9,811 nucleotides of DNA from JAYKHL01 sp035284865 (GCA_035284865.1 JAYKHL010000108.1:1-9811), one strand, 5' to 3'. Counted from the first letter of the stretch, positions 1 to 6,387 are shown. Program-made: numbers and translations. Notes: generated by a model not told the origin, from the sequence alone.

Positions 1-29
1 CAGCCCCCCGCAAGATGACGCGCGAACAT
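1..29 (-). CDS. N-terminal fragment of a further Bat-operon gene (cut by window edge)
   Basis: Reading the minus strand, a strong Shine-Dalgarno AAGGAGG (complement of 39-45) lies 9 nt before an ATG at 29. The first codons give MFARHLAGG before the window ends. A second ATG at 36 is only 2 nt from the Shine-Dalgarno, so 29 is the better start. The gene lies 32 nt beyond the stop of the BatB-BatC fusion and on the same strand, so it is probably the next gene of the operon. In Bat operons this slot is often a BatD-like membrane protein with a signal peptide, and the short basic then small/hydrophobic start is compatible with that. Nine residues cannot identify a family; the function is inferred from position only. 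Confidence 0.5.
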
Positions 30-61
30 ACAGCATCTCCTCCTTCGGCACCTGCCCAAGT

Positions 62-1834
62 CTACCAGTCTTTTTCGAGTTCAACCCCCCGCAGGACCTG
101 CCCGAACAACTTGGCGGGATCGGGCAAGCCGGCCTCGGGCTCCGGCGTCGAGGCCGGTGGCAGGTCTCGCAGCCGCTGACGTTCCGCTCGTTCCAGGGCG
201 GCCAGGGCGGCGTTCACTTCCTCCAGCGACGGGAGCTGGCGCAAGGGCGGGGGGCTGTAGTGGGTCTGCACGCCCACCTTCCGCTGGCTGGTGGCTGTCC
301 CCCTGCCGGCACCGCTCCGGGGGCGGGACGCCGACGCCGGGGGCTTCTGCGCAAGCCGACGCTGGACCTCGGCCAGGTTGTGGCTGGCGTCTGCATCGTT
401 CGGCCGGACCGCCAGCACCGCCCTGTAGTCCTCGGCCGCCCGCTCATAGCTGGCCCGGTCGCCTGTCTGCTCGGCCTGACGAACCCGCACGTTGCCGAGG
501 TTGTACCGCACCCAGGGGCGGTCGGCGGGGCTGCAGCGCGTGAGGCTGGCCACGAACGCCTGCTCCGCCTCATCGTAGGCACCACGGGCATACAGCACAC
601 AGCCGAGGTTGTAGGTCAGCCTCGGCTCGTTCGGGTGCCGGCTCAGCGCGTCCCGCAGCAGCACCTCGCTGGACGCGCGATCGCCCTGGGCCAGGGCGCG
701 AGCCGCGGCCTCGTTGGTCAGCCAAGCCGGATAGAGGCCCGCGCCGGAGAGGGCCCCCACCACCAGCAGCCAGGCCGCTGAGGCCCCCGCCCGGCCAATG
801 GCTGCACGCAAGGCATCCGAGAAGTGACGCTGCGGTCGCGGACGCCACCGCAGCGCCAGGAAGGCGTCCGCCAGCAGCAGCAGCAGCGCCGCCAGCATCG
901 GCCACTGGAAAGGCTCCCAGGAACGGGGGGAGGCAGCGTCGCCCCTGGCCTCCGCCCCGACGCCGAGCGCGGCAGCCAGGCGGTCTGCGGCGTCGGCCTC
1001 CGCGGCATCGACCAGGCTCCCGCCGCCACCAGCCACGACCCCTCGCAGCGCCTCGAAGTTTGCCTGGCTCCGGACCTGCTCACCGCGCCACGTCAGGAAG
1101 GTCGGGTTGCCCCACATGTCCGCGTCGCCCGGCACAGGCCCCCCCTCGGGCGTCCCGACCCCCAGGGCACAGGTGAAGATTCCCTGCCGGCGGGCCGTTG
1201 CCACGGGCCCCACCGCATCTCCGGAGAGCATCTCGCCATCGCTCACCACGAGCAGCCGGCGCAGCCCTGCCTTCGGCACCAGCGTCAGAGCGGCCCGCAC
1301 GCCGGCCTCCAGGTTGCTCCCCTTGCCGGGGCCCGCGCCAGGACGGGCCCGCTCGAGCAAGGTCCGCACGGCCTCGGCATCCGTGGTCAGCGGGCAGACC
1401 ACCTCAGCGTCCCCGGCGAAGGTCACCACCCCGAAGCGCCACCCCGGCGCCCGCGTGAGCAACTCGTCCAGGCGACCGAGGCCGGCCTGCAGCCGCCCCA
1501 GGCCGCTGGCATCCTCGACCCTCATGCTCTTGCTGACGTCCAGCACGATCACCACGTGGCCCTGGCCCCCCGAGCCTCCCAGGGCCCCAGGGGGCCCGAG
1601 GCGGGGTTGCGCCAGGGCCAGCACCAGGCACGCCAGCGCAGCCAGCACCAGGAAGCCCCTCGCGGCCCGCCTGGCAACGCCCGGCGCAAGGCCCATGCGG
1701 CTCCACGCCTCCCGGGTCGCGTAGGCTTCCGCGGCCGCGACCTCACGCTGCAGCCCCTGCCAGTGCAGCATCGCCACCAGGGGCAACCCCAGCCACGCGA
1801 GGAGCCAGGCAGGCGCTGCCAGGTGCCAGCTCAT
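62..1834 (-). CDS. batB: BatB-BatC-type fusion: membrane VWA domain plus TPR repeats
   Basis: A 590-residue membrane protein. The start is the ATG at 1834: it overlaps the upstream TGA as ATGA and has GGAGG 7 nt upstream, whereas an in-frame upstream start at 1858 lies inside batA. Hydrophobic segments lie near residues 5-22 and 60-77, the usual Bat layout. A VWA domain follows with MIDAS residues DVSKS (D99, S101, S103) and SDGE (D199). The usual MIDAS threonine appears to be serine (GSN, S173). Two further membrane segments fall near 312-328 and 350-365. Residues about 370-495 are TPR-like helices (AAARALAQGD, YNLGCVLYARGAYDEAEQAF, YNLGN, PNDADASHNLAEV). The tail is Pro/Ser-rich then helical and charged. 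In other bacteria BatB (VWA) and BatC (TPR) are separate genes; here they are one chain. Bat proteins are linked to envelope stress and metal-dependent protein contacts; the partner here is unknown. Confidence 0.88.
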   Translation of the reverse strand: MSWHLAAPAWLLAWLGLPLVAMLHWQGLQREVAAAEAYATREAWSRMGLAPGVARRAARGFLVLAALACLVLALAQPRLGPPGALGGSGGQGHVVIVLDVSKSMRVEDASGLGRLQAGLGRLDELLTRAPGWRFGVVTFAGDAEVVCPLTTDAEAVRTLLERARPGAGPGKGSNLEAGVRAALTLVPKAGLRRLLVVSDGEMLSGDAVGPVATARRQGIFTCALGVGTPEGGPVPGDADMWGNPTFLTWRGEQVRSQANFEALRGVVAGGGGSLVDAAEADAADRLAAALGVGAEARGDAASPRSWEPFQWPMLAALLLLLADAFLALRWRPRPQRHFSDALRAAIGRAGASAAWLLVVGALSGAGLYPAWLTNEAAARALAQGDRASSEVLLRDALSRHPNEPRLTYNLGCVLYARGAYDEAEQAFVASLTRCSPADRPWVRYNLGNVRVRQAEQTGDRASYERAAEDYRAVLAVRPNDADASHNLAEVQRRLAQKPPASASRPRSGAGRGTATSQRKVGVQTHYSPPPLRQLPSLEEVNAALAALERAERQRLRDLPPASTPEPEAGLPDPAKLFGQVLRGVELEKDW

Positions 1835-2847
1835 CGCAGCGCCTCCAGCACCCGCCAACGCCCGCCTCCCAGCGCCAGGACCGCCAGCAGCAGCCCACCC
1901 GCGAGCAGCAGCCAGGCCTGGTACCGTTCCTCGAGCAGCAGGCGACGCCGCACCTCGAAGTCGGTCTTCTCCATGCGGTTGATCTCATCGTAGACGGCCC
2001 GCAACGCCTCGGTGTCCGTGGCACGGAAGTACCGACCGCCGGTGATGCCGGCGATCTGTTTGAGGCTGGTCTCGTTGATCTGGGTCAGAATGAGCCGGCC
2101 CTCGCTGTCCCGCAGGTAGGACTTCTGTCCAAAAAAGTCCGAGATGGGGATCGGTGCCCCTCCGGGCCGGCCCACCGCAATGGTGTGGACCCGAACCCCC
2201 CGCACGGCCGCCATCCCGGCCGCCTTGATCGGGTCGTGGTAGCCCGAGTTGTTGTCGCCGTCCGTGAACAGGACGACGACCCGCCCCTGCGTGTTCTCCT
2301 CCCGCAGCCTGTACAGGCAGTTCCCGATCGCATCGCCGATGGCCGTGCCGTCCTCCCGGAGGGTCTGGAAGTCCAGCCGCGCGAGGGCCTCTCGGACCAT
2401 CTGGTGATCCGTGGTCAGGGGGGCCACCGTCAACGACCGCCCGGCGAAGGCGACCAACCCGAGGCGGTTTCCCTCCGACTTGGCGATGAACTCACCGATC
2501 ACCTGCTTGGCGGCCACCAGCCTGTTGACCGGCTGGAAGTCCTCCGCCCGCATGGAGCCCGACAGGTCGAGCGCGAGCATGATGTCGACCCCGGCCGCAT
2601 GCTCCTCGAGCCAGGTGTTGCCTCCCAGGGGACGCGCCAGCCCCACCCCGACACAGCCGATGGCCGCGAGCCGCAGCAGCCACAGGGCAGCCGGCCCCCA
2701 CCGGGCCCGGGGCGTCACCGCCGGGCGAACCAGCCACCACGTCCCCAGCCGCAGCCCGGGGGCCTGGCCGCGGGTCCGCCAGGCCAGACCACCAAGGAGA
2801 GGCACGACGAGGAGGACGCCCAGCCAGACAGGGGAGGCCCAGCTCAC
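1831..2847 (-). CDS. batA: BatA-like membrane protein with VWA domain
   Basis: 338 residues, about the usual length for BatA-like proteins. Start is GTG at 2847, sharing a GTGA overlap with the stop of the upstream gene; a strong AAGGAGG (complement of 2852-2858) lies 4 nt before it. Membrane segments are seen near residues 5-23, 51-72 and 310-328, placing the VWA domain between the second and third. The MIDAS is complete: DLSGS (D94, S96, S98), T168 in EDGTAIGDAI and D196 in FTDGDNN. The domain ends around ITGGRYFRATD and the linker KTDFEVRRR, typical of the BatA group. The VWA domain is expected to bind a divalent metal and a protein partner, often under control of a MoxR AAA+ ATPase. No MoxR gene is visible here. 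The family call is firm; the physiological role is inferred. Confidence 0.92.
   Translation of the reverse strand: MSWASPVWLGVLLVVPLLGGLAWRTRGQAPGLRLGTWWLVRPAVTPRARWGPAALWLLRLAAIGCVGVGLARPLGGNTWLEEHAAGVDIMLALDLSGSMRAEDFQPVNRLVAAKQVIGEFIAKSEGNRLGLVAFAGRSLTVAPLTTDHQMVREALARLDFQTLREDGTAIGDAIGNCLYRLREENTQGRVVVLFTDGDNNSGYHDPIKAAGMAAVRGVRVHTIAVGRPGGAPIPISDFFGQKSYLRDSEGRLILTQINETSLKQIAGITGGRYFRATDTEALRAVYDEINRMEKTDFEVRRRLLLEERYQAWLLLAGGLLLAVLALGGGRWRVLEALR
1835..1846 (-). promoter_or_regulatory. Ribosome binding site deciding the batB start
   Basis: GGAGG on the minus strand (complement of 1842-1846) lies 7 nt before ATG at 1834. The ATG overlaps the batA stop as ATGA. Together these favour 1834 over the in-frame start 24 nt upstream. 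Confidence 0.75.
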
Positions 2848-3401
2848 GGGGCCTCCTTGCGACCAGCCCCCGGGCCGCGCCCCACGGCGCCGAGCACCGG
2901 GTTGCCCTGGGCGGCCACGAGGGCCCGAGCCTCCCCCAGGGTGCCGACCATGGCCGAGACCTCCGCGCCGGCGCCGGCAAACTTGACGGCATCACAGGCC
3001 GCGAGGATGCGCCCGACAAGGGCGGCCTCGGCGTCGCCGCCGGCGACGGCCGTGGCCTCGACGGCCTCGGCGGTGGTCATCCGGGCGGCAGGCACCCCCC
3101 GAGCCATCTCCAGGTGGGCCCGCACGATCGACGCGAGCCGGGCGTGAAACAGCCCCGCCTGGGCCGGCTCCATCCAGCCCCGGCTGGCCAGATCATCCAG
3201 CCACTCCGCCGTGGTCCAGCCGGGCCCGGGCGCCGCGGAGGTGGAGGTCGCATCGTCCGCCCCCCCGCGCCGGACGCGCCACCACGCCAGGCCCCAGGCC
3301 AGGCTCAACGCCAGCAGCAACACCAACCCCACGACGAACACCCAAAACCCCGTTGGTGGATCCAGTCGCAGCAGCGGTTTCAGCCCTCGGATGTCAGTCA
3401 C
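2844..3401 (-). CDS. DUF4381-like single-pass membrane protein of the Bat operon
   Basis: 185 residues from the GTG at 3401; first gene of the operon in this window. After a short N-terminus (VTDIRGLKPLL) there is one membrane helix at about residues 18-41, then a basic RVRR stop-transfer. A soluble helical domain follows, with FHARLASIVRAHLEMARGVP, MTTAEAV (about 108-114) and AVKFAGAG (about 138-145). This arrangement of helix, 'MTT' and 'KFAGA' segments matches DUF4381-like proteins found between DUF58 and BatA genes. The start is uncertain: an in-frame TTG at 3446 would add 15 residues, but its Shine-Dalgarno is poor. The GTG has AGTGGGG about 7 nt upstream, also modest. Its stop overlaps the batA start, so the two are likely translationally coupled. 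The molecular role of this family is not established. Confidence 0.75.
   Translation of the reverse strand: MTDIRGLKPLLRLDPPTGFWVFVVGLVLLLALSLAWGLAWWRVRRGGADDATSTSAAPGPGWTTAEWLDDLASRGWMEPAQAGLFHARLASIVRAHLEMARGVPAARMTTAEAVEATAVAGGDAEAALVGRILAACDAVKFAGAGAEVSAMVGTLGEARALVAAQGNPVLGAVGRGPGAGRKEAP
2848..2858 (-). promoter_or_regulatory. Ribosome binding site and GTGA overlap setting the batA start
   Basis: AAGGAGG on the minus strand (complement of 2852-2858) with a 4-nt spacer before GTG at 2847. Stop and start share four bases (GTGA), which supports coupled translation from the DUF4381-like gene. Confidence 0.75.
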
Positions 3402-3421
3402 GCACGTGCCCCACTGCCGCC

Positions 3422-3427
3422 AGTTTA
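3422..3427 (-). promoter_or_regulatory. Possible -10 element (TAAACT) for the Bat operon
   Basis: On the minus strand TAAACT sits about 20 nt before the GTG at 3401. If used, transcription would start near 3415 and exclude the alternative TTG start at 3446. No convincing -35 lies 16-18 nt upstream, so this is tentative. Confidence 0.25.
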
Positions 3428-3500
3428 CACCGAACGCGGCGGCCAATCACCGCCAAGACTTCGCCGTGGCGAGATCCAGGCGGCCTTCGGTCGGTGAAAT

Positions 3501-3516
3501 TGTGATCATGATCGCA
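3501..3516. promoter_or_regulatory. CRP/FNR-like palindromic operator
   Basis: The sequence TGTGA-TCATGA-TCGCA is a 16-bp palindrome with 7 of 8 base pairs symmetric, and it matches the CRP-family consensus TGTGA-N6-TCACA with one changed base. It lies between the divergent Bat operon and the coiled-coil gene, in the most AT-rich part of this gap. Its centre (3508.5) is about 41 bp upstream of a transcription start that would follow a TAACAT -10 at 3539-3544. That -10 has no recognisable -35, which fits an activator-dependent promoter. The match is seen directly; which regulator binds, if any, is inference. Confidence 0.5.
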
Positions 3517-3538
3517 CCCTGCGCGCGCCGGTTCGAGA

Positions 3539-3547
3539 TAACATAAT
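3539..3547 (+). promoter_or_regulatory. Candidate -10 region for the coiled-coil gene
   Basis: TAACAT (3539-3544) overlaps CATAAT (3542-3547); either could serve as a -10 on the plus strand. No -35 is visible at the proper distance, and the CRP-like site sits where an activator would compensate. The resulting leader would be about 45 nt. Confidence 0.35.
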
Positions 3548-3565
3548 CTGTGTTGTTTGCACGGT

Positions 3566-3582
3566 CCCTGTTGCGAACAGGG
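3566..3582 (+). repeat. Perfect 7-bp hairpin touching the Shine-Dalgarno of the coiled-coil gene
   Basis: CCCTGTT-GCG-AACAGGG is a perfect inverted repeat with a 3-nt loop. Its 3' arm runs into the Shine-Dalgarno GGGGGAGG (3580-3587), which is 9 nt before the ATG at 3597. It could be a protein-binding operator in DNA or a leader hairpin in RNA that partly shields the ribosome site. Which is true cannot be told from sequence. Confidence 0.5.
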
Positions 3583-3596
3583 GGAGGTAATTCGGA

Positions 3597-4013
3597 ATGA
3601 GCCAGGAACACCTTGGGGCTCAGCCCCTCGGCGGGCAGCCCGCCTTCAACAGCTTGCGCGCGGCCCTCAATGGTGGCGCAGTCACGCCCGAGATCGTCGC
3701 GATCTTTCAACAGATCAAGAACCTTCGGGAGAGCGACCGCTCGCTGCGCTCCATTCGCCGCAACCTCGACCTCGACAACGTGCCCACCCTGGACCCGGTC
3801 GACGAGCCCCTGATCGACGAGGCAGACGCAGCCGCGCCCTCCGACCTTTCCGGGTTGCTCGAGTCGTTCATCTCGCTCAAGCAGGAGAAAGAGTTGCTCA
3901 GCGACCGGCTGAGCCGGATGGCCGAAACGACCAGCGCCCTTGAGGCCAAGGTGGACCAGCTGACCCGCCTGCTCGAGGCCCGGACGGGTGGCGGAGAGGT
4001 GGCCGGCGGCTGA
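3597..4013 (+). CDS. Small coiled-coil protein of unknown function
   Basis: 138 residues, ATG at 3597 with GGGGGAGG 9 nt upstream. I do not recognise the family. Residues 1-30 are Gly/Gln/Ala-rich. Residues 31-57 look like two amphipathic helices (PEIVAIFQQIKNLRES, then SLRSIRRNL), which resemble the second helical part of MerR-type DNA-binding domains, but the preceding helix-turn-helix is not evident. An acidic Pro/Asp-rich linker follows (58-80). A likely coiled coil spans about 84-129 (LLESFISLKQEKELLSDRL and onward), ending in a Gly-rich tail. No signal peptide, membrane helix or cysteine is seen, so it is probably a cytoplasmic oligomer. The strong Shine-Dalgarno and heptad-like periodicity support a real gene over the antisense frame. 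It is divergent from the Bat operon and precedes a tRNA gene with its own promoter. Confidence 0.82.
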   Translation: MSQEHLGAQPLGGQPAFNSLRAALNGGAVTPEIVAIFQQIKNLRESDRSLRSIRRNLDLDNVPTLDPVDEPLIDEADAAAPSDLSGLLESFISLKQEKELLSDRLSRMAETTSALEAKVDQLTRLLEARTGGGEVAGG

Positions 4014-4027
4014 CGCCACGGCAGGTG

Positions 4028-4057
4028 TTGACCGGAGCGGGGTCCGTGTGGGACAAT
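4028..4057 (+). promoter_or_regulatory. Sigma-70-type promoter of tRNA-Leu
   Basis: TTGACC (-35, 4028-4033) and GACAAT (-10, 4052-4057) are separated by 18 bp. The expected transcription start is about 4064, only a few bases before the mature tRNA 5' end at 4067. It is one of the clearest promoters in the window. Confidence 0.75.
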
Positions 4058-4066
4058 CCGTTCCAC

Positions 4067-4146
4067 GCTCAGGTGGCGGAATTGGCAGACGCGCACGTTT
4101 GAGGGGCGTGTGGGAAACCGTATGGGTTCAAGTCCCATCCTGAGCA
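4067..4146 (+). tRNA. tRNA-Leu (anticodon GAG)
   Basis: An 80-nt class II tRNA. The acceptor stem GCTCAGG pairs perfectly with CCTGAGC, followed by discriminator A. The D stem is GCG/CGC with a GG-containing loop. The anticodon stem CACGT/GCGTG carries loop TTGAGGG, so the anticodon is GAG (4101-4103), reading CUC and CUU. The long variable arm (GG-GAAA-CC) is typical of leucine tRNAs. The T arm is ATGGG-TTCAAGT-CCCAT. CCA is not encoded and must be added after transcription. The gene is transcribed alone from its own promoter and ends in an intrinsic terminator. CUC is plainly common in the neighbouring GC-rich genes, which fits this isoacceptor. Confidence 0.97.
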
Positions 4147-4149
4147 CTG

Positions 4150-4177
4150 AGGCCTTCCTTCGGGGAGGCCTTTTTAT
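4150..4177 (+). terminator. Intrinsic terminator of tRNA-Leu
   Basis: A 9-bp stem AGGCCTTCC/GGGAGGCCT (one T-G wobble) closes on a UUCG tetraloop and runs into TTTTT-ATT, giving a canonical rho-independent terminator. On the opposite strand the hairpin lacks a downstream U-tract, so it should work poorly for recD2 transcripts. The recD2 stop codon (4176-4174) lies inside the U-tract. Confidence 0.93.
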
Positions 4178-6357
4178 TCGGGCAAGGCCTCCAGGCGGGC
4201 CGTCAACCGCGTGACGCGACGAGCCGCCTCGTCACAGGCGACGGCCCGGGCGATGGCAGCCTGCTGCCCCACGAGCACCACCACGCGGCGGGCCCGCGTC
4301 AGCGCGGTGTAGAGCAGCTTGCGCTGCAACAGCGGCCCGTGGGAGAGGGCCAGGGGCAGGACGACGGCCGGGAACTCGCTGCCCTGGCTCTTGTGAACCG
4401 TGATGGCCCAGCCGAGCCCCAGGGCCTCCGCCCCGGGCGCATCGTAGGCCACCAAGAGGTCACCCATCTGCACCCGGACCGCCCCGGTGGCCGGCTCAAC
4501 CTCCACCACGATTCCCATCTCGCCGTTGTAAACCCCGCGCGCGGCATCGTTCTCGAGCTGGATCACCTTGTCCCCGACCTGGAGCGGCCTCGAGGGTTGC
4601 TCCGGCCGTGACAACAGCCGAGGCCGGAGCCGCTCGTTGAGGGCAGCGGCCCCCAGGGGCCCCCGGTTCGTTGGCGTGATGACCTGGATGTCCCGCACCG
4701 CATCGAGCCCGAAGCGGGCTGGCAGGCTTCGGGTCACGACGTTCTCGATCAGGGCAAGCGCTTCCTCTGGCGTCTCCGCAGCGAGGAAATAACAGTCGGT
4801 GCGCACAGCGCCCGTGGGCACGGTCAGTTCCGGCAGCTCTCCCCGGCGGATCCGGTGGGCGCTGCGGACGATGGCGCTCTGCCCGGCCTGGCGGAACACC
4901 GTGGTCAGGCACCGCGTCGGCACCCGGGGGCTCGCCACGAGATCCGCCAGCACCTGCCCCGGCCCGACCGGGGGCAGCTGGTCCGCGTCCCCCACGAGCA
5001 CAAGCTGGGCCAGCGCGGGCAGCGCCTCGACCAGGGCCAGCGCCGCTGCGGCATCGAGCATCGAGGCCTCATCCACCAGCACCACGTCAGCCTCCACGGG
5101 CCACCCTCGGCCACGCGCAAACGTCCCGGCGCCGGCCTGGTAGCCCAGGAGGCGATGCAAGGTGACGGCCTTGCGTCCCGTCACCTCCTCCAGCCTGCGG
5201 GCAGCGCGACCGGTCGGGCTGGCGAGCCGGACCACGAGCTCGAGGTCTTCGAACAGGCGCACCAACGTACGCAGGGTGGTCGTCTTGCCTGTGCCCGGCC
5301 CGCCGGTGAGCACGAAGAGGCGAGACGCGGCCGCGGCGAGCACGGCCTCCCGTTGCTGGGTCGAAAGCGTCAGGTGCTCGGCCTCCTCGACGCGCGCCAG
5401 CCGTTCGGCCAGGCCCGGCATCACCTCGGGTGCCCGGCGCAGCAGCCGTCCCAGCCCCTCTGCCAGGGCAACCTCCATGCGACGTGCCCCTGGCGCCCAG
5501 ATCAAGGGCTCCTCGCCCGGCAGCCCGGCCTCTTCGTGGAGGGTGCCAGCCGCCAGGGCCCCTGCCAGCGCGGCATCAAGCGCGCCGCCCGGCAGGCTCC
5601 GAGCCCGTGCGCGCCGCAACAGCCCGCCGCGGGGCAAGGCCATGTGGCCCTCCGCCCCGGCCTCCCGCAGCACGTCCCTCAGCCCTGCCGTCAGCCGCTG
5701 CGGCGCATCCGCAGGCAGGCCCAGGCGGGTCGCGAGGCGATCGGCCACGGCGAAGGGAAGCCCGCTGAGATCATCGAGCAGCCGGAAGGGGTCGTTCTTG
5801 ACCACCTCGATGGCGGCCTCACCATAGGCCTCGTGAAGCCGCGCGGCCTGGCCGGCTGGCACCCCGTGGGTTTGCAGAAAGGCCGTGAGCGCCTGGACCC
5901 CCCGCTGCGCCTGCCAGGCCTCCAGGAGAGCGGCCCGCCTGGACGCGCCGAGCCCTGGCACCTCGGTCAGGCGCTCCGGGGTGCGCGCCAGGACGGCCAG
6001 CGTCTCCAGCCCGAACTGGCTCACGATGCGCGCGGCGAGGCGGGGCCCCACCCCCTTGAAGAGCCCGGAACTGAGGAACCGCGTCAGCGCTTCCGGGGTG
6101 TCCGGTGCCTGCGTCTCGTGGCGCTGCACCTCGAACCGCGGCCCATGCACCGCGTGGGTGGTCCACCGCCCCTCGAGCCGCACCCGGGTGCCGGGTGCCA
6201 GGTCCGCGAGGCCCCCCACCACGGGCACGGCCTCCGGGGCACCCTCGCACACCACCCGGGCGAGGGTCCACCCCGAGCCGGGGTGGCGGTAAACAATGCG
6301 CTCCACCGTCCCCGTCAACGTGCCTGCAGGGGGTGAGCCGAGCAGCTCCTGGGTCAA
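4174..6357 (-). CDS. recD2: RecD2-type ATP-dependent DNA helicase (SF1B)
   Basis: 727 residues from a TTG at 6357, which has GGAGGT 6 nt upstream; this matches the usual RecD2 length of about 700-750. Longer in-frame readings run into the aminotransferase gene and have Arg/Trp-rich, unlikely sequence. An OB-like N-terminal region (about 10-85) precedes tandem helix-hairpin-helix segments (about 99-147, LFKGVGPRLAARI and LTEVPGLG), a hallmark of RecD2 absent from RecBCD-type RecD. Helicase motifs are: Walker A GGPGTGKTT (352-360), Walker B VDEAS (about 428-432), GDADQLPP (456-463), VFRQ, VHKSQG (654-659) and YTALTRAR (683-690). RecD2 unwinds DNA 5' to 3' and acts in repair and replication without RecBC. 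It sits about 98 nt downstream of the aminotransferase on the same strand and converges on tRNA-Leu. Confidence 0.95.
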   Translation of the reverse strand: MTQELLGSPPAGTLTGTVERIVYRHPGSGWTLARVVCEGAPEAVPVVGGLADLAPGTRVRLEGRWTTHAVHGPRFEVQRHETQAPDTPEALTRFLSSGLFKGVGPRLAARIVSQFGLETLAVLARTPERLTEVPGLGASRRAALLEAWQAQRGVQALTAFLQTHGVPAGQAARLHEAYGEAAIEVVKNDPFRLLDDLSGLPFAVADRLATRLGLPADAPQRLTAGLRDVLREAGAEGHMALPRGGLLRRARARSLPGGALDAALAGALAAGTLHEEAGLPGEEPLIWAPGARRMEVALAEGLGRLLRRAPEVMPGLAERLARVEEAEHLTLSTQQREAVLAAAASRLFVLTGGPGTGKTTTLRTLVRLFEDLELVVRLASPTGRAARRLEEVTGRKAVTLHRLLGYQAGAGTFARGRGWPVEADVVLVDEASMLDAAAALALVEALPALAQLVLVGDADQLPPVGPGQVLADLVASPRVPTRCLTTVFRQAGQSAIVRSAHRIRRGELPELTVPTGAVRTDCYFLAAETPEEALALIENVVTRSLPARFGLDAVRDIQVITPTNRGPLGAAALNERLRPRLLSRPEQPSRPLQVGDKVIQLENDAARGVYNGEMGIVVEVEPATGAVRVQMGDLLVAYDAPGAEALGLGWAITVHKSQGSEFPAVVLPLALSHGPLLQRKLLYTALTRARRVVVLVGQQAAIARAVACDEAARRVTRLTARLEALPE

Positions 6358-6369
6358 GGCCTGACCTCC
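6358..6369 (-). promoter_or_regulatory. Ribosome binding site deciding the recD2 TTG start
   Basis: GGAGGT (complement of 6364-6369) is spaced 6 nt from TTG at 6357. No ATG or GTG with a comparable site lies near the conserved N-terminus, so TTG is preferred. Confidence 0.8.
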
Positions 6370-6381
6370 GGTTCCGGCGCC

Positions 6382-6387
6382 AGTGTA
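6382..6387 (-). promoter_or_regulatory. Possible -10 (TACACT) of a recD2 promoter
   Basis: TACACT on the minus strand would start transcription near 6375, giving a leader of about 18 nt that still contains the Shine-Dalgarno. No -35 match is seen at 16-18 bp, so recD2 may instead be read through from the aminotransferase. Confidence 0.3.

Noticed and set aside
872..886. Five CAG triplets in a row
   Set aside because: They encode a leucine run in a membrane helix of the BatB part; a coding by-product, not a regulatory repeat.
824..1993. Long plus-strand open frame opposite the Bat genes
   Set aside because: It is antisense to two well-supported VWA genes, is rich in Arg/Pro/Gln/His without domains, and has no ribosome site. 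Long antisense frames are expected at this GC content.
3566..3582. Reading the hairpin as a LexA/SOS box
   Set aside because: The half-sites point outward (GTT then GAAC), the reverse of the GAAC-N4-GTTC arrangement.
3447..4019. 190-codon minus-strand frame opposite the coiled-coil gene
   Set aside because: It would run through the CRP-like site and the plus-strand gene's regulatory region. The plus-strand frame has a strong Shine-Dalgarno and coiled-coil periodicity; this one has neither.
4855..6336. 493-codon plus-strand open frame opposite recD2
   Set aside because: Low-complexity, His/Gln/Arg/Pro-rich sequence that mirrors the helicase codons; no domain and no promoter.
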